Assembly (NCBI GenBank): GCA_036186865.1 | Contig: AP025066.1 | Coordinates: forward strand, 15,668,639 to 15,732,638 | Length of the DNA: 64,000 bases | Source of the DNA: Eustoma russellianum | Taxonomy: Eukaryota > Streptophyta > Magnoliopsida > Gentianales > Gentianaceae | Reading direction: 5' to 3' | Part shown: positions 58,501 to 64,000 of the stretch, one piece after another | Layout: each line of letters starts with the position of its first letter | How positions within the stretch are numbered: the stretch's first letter is position 1 | Program-made: the position numbers and the translations under genes | The notes under the pieces: generated by a model | What the model saw: only the letters and a program-made list of their open reading frames with translations | What the model was told of the DNA's origin: nothing | Databases searched by the model: none

Positions 58501-60686
58501 AATTTAGAGTTTTCATCTCAATCCTACAACCCCTAAAAGCCAATTTAGAGTTTTCATCTCAATCCTGAACACGAACTATAGCAGATTTTGGCACATGCGG
58601 ATAAAATTTCCAACAATTAAGAAAGCATGCCAAGTGTAATAAGTCTACTTCCTTTTAAACTGACTAGCTGTTCCGATTCATTGAGCAAAGAAAACACCAT
58701 GAAAAGCAAAAATAATGAAATAAAGCTTGCCTCATTTCCAGTTTTTGCTGTTTTCTTTATCTCCGCCACCAACTTCTTCTCCTGAATATTTCACAAATCA
58801 AAAGATATTATTTTAAAGGAGTTCAAAAATGCAGAAAAAAAGGGGGCGAATATTGGATACTAAAGCTAATAGATGCAAAATTAAAATTGTTGTTGGCTAG
58901 ATGCAACTGCCCCCTTCCTTTTTTTCCCCAAAAAACTAATGACAGAAGCAAAAAAAAAAAAAAAAAAGTCTTCTACCGTTGGGGTTTCTTAAGAGTAGGG
59001 GAAAAATCAAGAATATATGTTAAAGGTCCATACGATTGCAATATTTTAAACTTTATGGTATGGATTTTTCAGTTGTTTTCACATCAAACACGATCCTTTG
59101 AAATCCAAAACTAACATTAAGGAACCACAAGACAAGAAATAACGTCTCTCCTTCTCCACAGTTGAGAATAATAGAACTTCTTCAACCATAAATAAGTAAA
59201 TCAAAAATAAAAAAATTTTAAGTAACACCAATAAGTTCATGTTTACGCTTTCAAGCTTAAATACCTCCAACTGCAGAGAAGCGATCTCTCGTTCTATACC
59301 TGAAACAACGTTAAACAAAATTAAGAAAGAGGGAGGTTCGAAAAGCTGATCTCTTTCATCTGTAACATTGCGATTTCCATAAACATCTTATATTGTCAGT
59401 CAATGGGAACTAGCCTTTCACGTGCTCTACATCATACAACCAATACAACCAAAATATGAGAATCCAAAAAACAGCACCAAATAAACAACACCACAACTGA
59501 ATTTTAGAAGTGAACGGGCATCATCATGTCTTTTGAGTAACATTAGGCTTATTGCCTAACATCACTTCATTCCAGAACCAAAATAATGTGAATCCAAAAA
59601 AAACACCAAATAAACAACACCATAAATGAAATTTTAGAAGTTAGCACCTATCATCACGTCTTTTATATAGGATTATGCGTTATTGCCCAACATCACCTCA
59701 TTCAGGAAATTCTGATTGGCCGACAACTGTGAAACCTTCAGCACTTCAACATTCATCCAAATTACGCAGGTATACACACTACACACACACACAAAAGAGC
59801 TGACATAAGGCCAAAACACTAAAGCTTATTGGTCTCTGAATAAACCTCACAAAGGAAATACTGGGTCGTCTAGATAAACTATATAAGGAATTAGAGGAAT
59901 CATACGATAGCTGTCACACACAATACCCATTACAGTATAGGAACTTTGACACTTTAAGTTGTATGCTAATGATTAACAATTTTATTAAGAAACTTCTAGA
60001 TTTCCAGTTAAATTTGTTTTCTTTAATTAATAAAAAATAGAACTAAGAAAACTTCTGCCGCATCAATGATGCAGAAAACTAGACACCATGGTACCTCTAA
60101 TTTGCACAAAAAAGCACAAAGATACCTGTTTTACACTGCAATCACAGAGTGCATAACCCACCAGCATAAAACTACTTCGAAATCGAAAATCGCTAACGGT
60201 AGTCTACTCCACCAAGAACCATTTTGAAAACCCTCAAAAATATCAGGAAATTCAAATTCAACTCAAAATTCAATATCCAGGCAATAAGCGTCAATTTGCA
60301 GAGTAATCAGAATAACTTTAGAAAGAAAAGGAATCCCCACTCACCCACTTTGGGAAACTCAGTCAAAAAGTGAAAAACTAAAAAATGTAGAAGGCCAAAT
60401 TACCTCTTGTGGCCACAGACATTTCTCTTTTACTGGTTCGAAGTGCATCTGCAAAAACACAATTTTCAAATTAAGCTCAAAGTCACACATCCCGAAAATA
60501 AAATTCACGAAAGAAAAAAGAATGTACAAAAAGTTTGAAAATTCAAAAGAAATAACCCATTAAAATTTAGAATAAACTCGGTAGAAAAAGAGATCATAAA
60601 TCCCGAATATAATTACATAATGAAAGAACTAGAAACCAAGAAAAGAATATACCTTTGGGAGATGTTTTCTTCTTGAAGATGTTCAT
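43541..60686 (-). CDS. VPS2.2: ESCRT-III subunit VPS2.2/VPS2.3-like (CHMP2 type), 11 coding exons
   Basis: Exons on the minus strand: 60653-60686, 60404-60448, 59265-59299, 58731-58781, 56754-56858, 56600-56671, 56045-56116, 55692-55772, 55558-55593, 55417-55475, 43541-43601. They sum to 651 nt (216 residues) and every junction keeps frame. The protein starts MNIFKKKTSPKDALRTSKRE, a basic membrane-binding start. It continues through ILARQLVRLRQQIVNLQGSR, GMKGATKAMTAMNK and DETLDKDEAEEETEELTNQ, and ends DLEKRLASLRRI, a MIT-interacting motif (LxxRLxxLR) for the VPS4 ATPase. ESCRT-III VPS2 polymerises with VPS24 on endosomes to form intralumenal vesicles. Length and sequence fit Arabidopsis VPS2.2/VPS2.3. 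All introns are GT-AG except intron 4, which begins GC. Intron 10 is 11.8 kb with nested retrotransposons. I cannot separate VPS2.2 from VPS2.3. Confidence 0.93.
43915..44225. repeat. Compound CA/TA microsatellite
   Basis: About 310 bp of mixed CACACA, CATATA and TACACA repeats. The four overlapping ORFs on both strands here (rich in Tyr, Cys, Met, His and Thr) are simply translations of this tract. Confidence 0.95.
44439..48062 (+). pseudogene. Copia Pol remnant in the VPS2 intron
   Basis: Protease IIDSGATDHM (about 44630); pre-integrase zinc region RLGHPNFVYLKHL...CETCLFAKQ (45150-45260); integrase HSDIWGPS, FVIFVDDHTRLTW, RSDNGTEF and YTPQQNGIAERKHRHILEVA; reverse transcriptase RHKARLVAKGFTQEYGIDY, SIYGLKQSPRAWF and YVDDIILTGNNDIG; RNase H FTDADWGGSRGDMRSTSGYA and ARSSAEAELRAVALGI, with CDNISAI near 47860. 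Stops or frameshifts occur near 45093, 45537, 45773, 46298, 46725, 46857, 47428 and 47895, so it is dead. Ty1/copia assignment is firm; Gag is missing. Confidence 0.93.
48088..48172 (+). repeat. Copia 3' LTR, left part
   Basis: About 85 bp nearly identical to 44311-44395 (TGTAGAAAAATAGAGAAAAG and onward to GCCGTTAGGAGTCT), then loss of similarity at the LINE insertion. Confidence 0.85.
48173..52197 (+). mobile_element. RTE-type LINE, nearly full length
   Basis: About 4 kb. It has a GC-richer leader (48173-48814), one long frame with an AP endonuclease and reverse transcriptase, a short 3' region and a (GAT)n tail at 52177-52195. This compact plan (one ORF, no poly-A, microsatellite tail) is typical of the RTE clade. 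The 3' region carries the sequence GGTATTGTCTGCCTACCAC then CTACC-like and CCTCCCCAGACC blocks, which resemble the 3' ends of plant Au-type SINEs, known to be mobilised by RTE LINEs. The left boundary is approximate. Confidence 0.85.
48815..51816 (+). pseudogene. RTE endonuclease-reverse transcriptase, one frameshift from intact
   Basis: Frame one (to 51193) contains the endonuclease blocks SLRVASWNVGTLSG, CLQETRWKG, ICAYAPQVG, GGDFNGHIG and TQIDYFLMRR. The reverse transcriptase blocks are KKMGRAKAVGLDNIPIEAWK, WRKSVVVPLYKNKGD, NYRGIKLLSHTMKLWERII, FGFMPGRSTTEAI, FIDLEKAYDSVPR, LHQGSALSPFLFAVVLDEL and the catalytic MLFADDIAL. Near 51149 one base appears to be missing (TTAAGATTAGCCG, expected an extra A before GCCG). 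The protein then continues in the frame 51112-51816 with SRSKTEYLHCDFSG, KFKYLGSFVQQNGDID, MKMLRWMCGHTRLD and RLRWFGHVKRR, ending DRSLWRHKIKVNEV. No other break is visible. The element makes a DNA copy of its RNA at a nick cut by its endonuclease. Confidence 0.9.
52298..52490. repeat. Local tandem duplication flanking the copia insertion
   Basis: Two units share TCTAGAACAATACATCCTTT (44239 onward and 52381 onward) and GCACTCTACGATAAACTATA (52327 and 52447). The copia element inserted in the first unit, which now ends on both sides of it. Confidence 0.75.
53283..53310 (+). other. G-rich tract with G-quadruplex potential
   Basis: Six G, AGCTA-type spacer, then three runs of five G separated by single A bases. 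The gene here is on the minus strand, so its transcript has the C-rich version. Confidence 0.7.
53601..54348. repeat. Tandem duplication, about 412-bp period
   Basis: 53601-53945 recurs at 54013-54348: CATGGYGACTCTGACATA, TGCAGGACAGCAGT, TCCTTTAACC, CACCAATGTTTCAAG. Each copy has its own substitutions. The ORF at 53573-53755 lies in the first copy and is not conserved in the second. Confidence 0.85.
54663..55205. repeat. Tandem duplication, about 274-bp period
   Basis: 54663-54936 and 54938-55205 share TATAGCTCACTCGTATT, CACAACTTTCTCTTCCACC, GGTGTTCTGCTCTCATGTAA and ACGGCCAAACTATA. They are highly similar, so the duplication is recent. Two poly-C runs follow (about 55228-55239 and 55297-55314). 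Confidence 0.88.
58225..58570. repeat. Nested short duplications in intron 4
   Basis: A block with GACTTCACATCTCAGCTCT and TTTAGAATTTTCATCTCA recurs about 125 bp later. Within the second copy a 46-bp unit (CCCCTAAAAGC...TTTTCATCTCAATCCT) is repeated in tandem. Part of intron 4 of the VPS2-type gene. Confidence 0.75.
59448..59705. repeat. Tandem duplication in intron 2, about 128-bp period
   Basis: AATCCAAAAAACAGCACCAA and AACACCAAATAAACAACACC versions, the TTTTAGAAGT stretch and the TTATTGCC(T/C)AACATCAC block each occur twice. Confidence 0.8.
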
Positions 60687-61519
60687 TGTTCTTGAATTGC
60701 TGGGGAGAAAAACCCTAAATGTTGAAGGGGTTTCCGCTCCGGAAAGCAGCTAATTTGTCAGAGGCTTTGCAGATTCCAAAGCTTAATTTGCTTCCGAGTT
60801 CACGCAATACTTCACCTCCACTGTGAAAGAAAGAAAGGAGCACAAGCATAGAGGAGCCTGCTGTTCTGTGTTCAATAAAGAAATAAGAAAAAACTAAGTA
60901 ATCGGCTATCCATCCACTAGACAAACTAGCCGTTACAATTACCCAGTAATATTTATCGTCTCATGTATTTTTTTTCCCTTTGTTTTAAAAGGGATAATTA
61001 CTTTTATAATAAATATGTGCGTAATTACTTTTAGTTTAAAGTTAATTTTTACACCTGTCATATTTTTGGACAAAACTGAAAAATAAATTTTTTTTCAAAG
61101 TTAACGAAAATTATACTTTTCGTCTAAGACCAAAAGGGGTTTAAATGTAAAATATTTAAATGAAAAAGATGTTAAGAATCATGTGTCAAATCATATGGAG
61201 TCAAAAGTGTTGAGAAATCGGGGTTTGAATGATTTGAAAATGCATGATTTAAATGTTACGTGTTTTCGAAATACATGATTTAAGTGTTACATGACATGAG
61301 TACATGATAAATATGTTTCATATGTTTATGTATATCATTGTTGTACTAACGTGCCATAAAGTGTTAAGGCTTAAATCATATGGCAAACATTTGTTGTGTT
61401 TACACTATTTTCAGGTGCCATGTTAAATAAACTAAACTATTTCACTTAATGAAGTGCTTAAAGAGATGAACTAAACTAGTTTATTAAATGAAGTGCTTAA
61501 GGCGATATATTTGAAAATG
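60687..61519 (-). promoter_or_regulatory. 5' leader and presumed promoter region of the VPS2-type gene
   Basis: Upstream of the ATG at 60686 on the minus strand lies roughly 250 bp of mixed-composition sequence, probably the 5' leader. It is followed by AT-rich DNA without a clear TATA box. No other gene is seen up to the hAT-type element at 61528. A direct repeat of TAAACTAxTTxAxTxAATGAAGTGC type occurs near 61430-61500. Confidence 0.4.
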
Positions 61520-61527
61520 CTTATTCG

Positions 61528-62129
61528 TATGGGTGAGCAACGGTCCGGTTCCAATTCTGACGATTCTAGAACCGCTGGAACCGGAAACCGTTTAGCACAA
61601 ATTTTTTGGAACCGAACTGGAACTGTGAACCTGCAGAACCATGGAACCGTTTAATACAGTTCGGTTCTTATTCAGAACCGCAGAACCGCCAAAGTGAAAA
61701 ATAGATTACTATTTAAACTATTAATTATTATTTATATAAAACACTATTAATTATTATTTATATAAAAAGTTTTAATTATGTTTTACTTCAGTAGGGTTTT
61801 AAATTATTAATTGTTATTTATATAAAAAATATTAATTATTTATTAATACAAAAAACTATTAATTATTATTTAGGTTTTAAACTTTTAATTAGTTTTTTTA
61901 AAAAACTGTTAATTATTATTTATATAAAAAGTAAAATATTATTACTTATACGGTTCGGTTTTAGTTCTAGCAGTTTATAGAAATTAGGAACCGAACTAGA
62001 ACCATGAACCAGAAATCCGGTTCAGAAACCAAACCGTTAAAGTTATACAGTTCTAGTTCGGTTTAAAACCCATATTTTTGGTTCGGTATTGGTCGGTTTT
62101 ACGGTTCTCAGTTTTTTTGCTCACCCCTA
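61528..62129. mobile_element. Non-autonomous hAT-type element, 602 bp
   Basis: The left end is TATGGGTGAGCAA. The right end is TTGCTCACCCCTA, its inverted partner (one mismatch). The 8-bp flanks are CTTATTCG (61520-61527) and CTTTTTCG (62130-62137), one mismatch, matching the 8-bp duplication typical of hAT elements. The arms are rich in GGTTCCG/CGGAACC and GAACCG motifs; the centre is AT-rich with repeated ATTAATTATTATTTATATAA. There is no transposase. Confidence 0.82.
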
Positions 62130-62195
62130 CTTTTTCGGCAACAAATCTCAAATGGAAAGTTCTTCTCCACACTCCATAGATATATACACGGCTGC

Positions 62196-62205
62196 ATATA
62201 TACAC

Positions 62206-62249
<44 letters not shown>
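62196..62249. repeat. AT microsatellite next to the LINE
   Basis: CTATATATATATACATATATATAT continuing to the first codon of the LINE fragment. Confidence 0.9.
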
Positions 62250-62253
<4 letters not shown>

Positions 62254-64000
62254 GGCATTCGTTCGTGTGAATTGGGCATTCTTAAAACAATTACTTACCA
62301 AAATGGGTTTTCATCAACGGTTTCAGCAGCTTATTTTCAACCATTTGGAAGGTACACATATGTCCATTCTTATTAATGGTAAGCCCTCCGGTTTCTTTCA
62401 ACCCACTCGCGGTGTGAAACAAAGCGACCCTCTTTCCCCGCTCTTATTTATCTTAGCATCGGAAGCCTTTACTCGAGGCTTAAATTCGTTGATTACTATT
62501 GGTGCACTTAAAGGTTTTTCTCAAGGCAAAACTCGATCGATCATTTCTCATCTCGCTTTTGCAGATGATTTTCTAATCTTTCTTAATGGTTCGGTACATA
62601 ATTTGAGACAGTTCCGATCATTCTTGGATGCTTATCAGGCAGCTTCTGGATATCAGGTTAATTTTCACAAGAGTCACTTTATACATTCTTCATATATACT
62701 GCCACGCGTGTCTCGACAAATGTCGCACGCATTGAGCATGACTGCAACTTCTCTTCCTCTTAAATATCTTGATGTTAATTTACAAAAGGGATGGATCAGA
62801 CCAGACTATTATATGGATTTATTAAATCGAGTGGATAAGCGCCTTCTGGTTGGCAGAATAAGTTTCTTTCGTCGGCAGGTAAGTTAATTTTAATTAAGCA
62901 TATTCTTAGTGCTCTTCCACTCCATACACTTGCAGTTATCTCCTTGCCAAGGAGTATTATGCATGTTATTCGTCGCCGCATTTGTCGGTTCTTTTGGGGA
63001 AGTACGGCTGACGGACATCGCCATCACTGGGTAAAGTGGCAAACACTTTTCTCACCAGTTGAAGAGGGCGGCCTTGGACTAGGCCGTCTTGATATTTTGA
63101 CCTCTGCTTATTCGGCTAAGTTATGCTGGTCTTATCAGTAGAAGCACTCGTTGTGGGCTTATTCGGCTAAGTTATGGTGGTCTTATCACCAGAAGCACTC
63201 GCTGTGGGCAGATGTTTTGCAAATAGAATATGGAGTCCGTATGGATTATGTACCACGTTTGACAGATTCTATCTCCTGGAAGCATATTTATGCTGCACAT
63301 TCTACGTGTATTTTGCATGTTGATGGTCATCTAGGTTCTTATGTGTGGCGGTTGACACTACATGGTGAATTTTCTTTGCGTCCTGCATACCATGTTTCAC
63401 GTTCGACTGGGGTGAAGCTTCTATGACATAGTTTTATATGGCACCAATTACAACAGCCAGTCGTCATAGTTTTTCTGTGGAAGTTATATCACGATGCATT
63501 ACCAGTTCAGGATAACCTACATTGGATAATGTTCGACGGCCCCACATGTTGCCCTTTTTGTCGCTCAGCCTCATCATCCGTTGATCATCTGTTTTTACAT
63601 TGTACTCATATCAATCAAATATGGAACACTTATGGTGCTATATTGGGAGGACCGTCACCACATGCTAGTTCGTTGCGGCAGTTTTTACTCGCATGGTGGA
63701 CATCAACTTGCGGCACCACATTCCGTGGATGCTTACGTATTGTGGCACCGTGAATAATTCTTTGTAGTATTTGGCGGACTTACACCTCGCTTGTTTTTGG
63801 AGATGAGCGCTGGACGTTCACCAAGCTGACTAAGCTTATTCGCCGTGACATCTATACCTGGTGTCAAGGTCAAGCCAGCACCAAACATGCTTCATTTGAT
63901 CCTCAATTGATTGCTCTCGCTCTTTCTCCTCCACTTCGCAAACGACGCCAACTGTGGTGCGGTGGCTAGCACCTCCTTCTGGTCACTTCAAATTAAATGT
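62250..64000 (+). pseudogene. L1-type LINE fragment: reverse transcriptase and C-terminal zinc-binding region
   Basis: The similarity starts inside the reverse transcriptase at motif A. Here it reads KAFVRVNWAFL, while L1 elements have an Asp in place of the Val, so a catalytic Asp is lost. It continues with INGKPSGFFQPTRGVKQSDP, LSPLLFILASEAFTRGL, the catalytic FADDFLIF (62550-62590), LPLKYLDVNL, then the linker (62944-63141, FFWGSTADGHRHHWVKW) and the terminal zinc-binding region (GPTCCPFCRSASSSVDHLFL then HC, 63529-63753). A stop or frameshift lies at about 62887, 63139, 63426 and 63751. A 51-bp tandem duplication lies at 63107-63208. 5' truncation is usual for LINE insertions. It continues past the window end. 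Confidence 0.9.

Overview
The window is nuclear DNA of a flowering plant, most likely a eudicot. Two intact host genes carry plant-type exons. The rest is Ty3/gypsy and Ty1/copia LTR retrotransposons with plant primer-binding sites, RTE and L1 LINEs, a Mutator-type element and a hAT-type element. I cannot name the species.

Layout. 1-11,480 is a mosaic of degraded LTR-element pieces: two gag-like fragments of one family in opposite orientations (1,693-2,425 minus; 8,860-9,945 plus), a 1.3-kb direct repeat with a 2.755-kb period, and a large imperfect inverted repeat (6.8-8.7 kb). 11,524-29,411 is the footprint of one small Mutator-like element (Pack-MULE, about 1.78 kb without later insertions). 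It has about 125-bp terminal inverted repeats and a 10-bp target duplication with one mismatch. It carries pieces of three host genes: an OPT-family oligopeptide transporter joined in frame to the C-terminal third of cytosolic HSP90 (minus strand), and a fragment of S-adenosylmethionine synthetase (plus strand). It was later split by a copia element (12,535-19,766, TSD GCTTC) inside the HSP90 part and by a chromovirus-type gypsy element (20,515-29,381, TSD CAACG) inside its right terminal repeat. A second copy of that gypsy family lies at 30,657-39,930 (TSD ATTAT).

The host genes are a single-exon berberine-bridge-enzyme-like FAD oxidoreductase (41,514-43,142, plus; monolignol-oxidoreductase type) and, tail to tail with it, an ESCRT-III gene of the VPS2.2/VPS2.3 (CHMP2) type (43,541-60,686, minus). 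The ESCRT-III gene has 11 coding exons that give 216 residues. Its last intron is 11.8 kb long because a copia element, itself split by an RTE LINE, sits inside it. Beyond the gene are a 0.6-kb hAT-type element (61,528-62,129) and a 5'-truncated L1 LINE that runs to the window end.

Most notable observations: (1) the Pack-MULE and its chimeric OPT-HSP90 reading frame, which is exactly in frame (297 codons) once the copia insertion is subtracted; (2) spliceosomal-type introns inside the gypsy gag-pol region, one of them missing from one of the two copies; (3) two identical amber codons in the protease region of both gypsy copies; (4) a 15-nt perfect self-complementarity between the primer-binding position and the LTR of the copia element, suggesting non-tRNA priming; (5) a palindromic ATCGATCGATCGAT module shared by unrelated repeat families. 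All assignments come from reading the sequence and from remembered family motifs; no database search was run.
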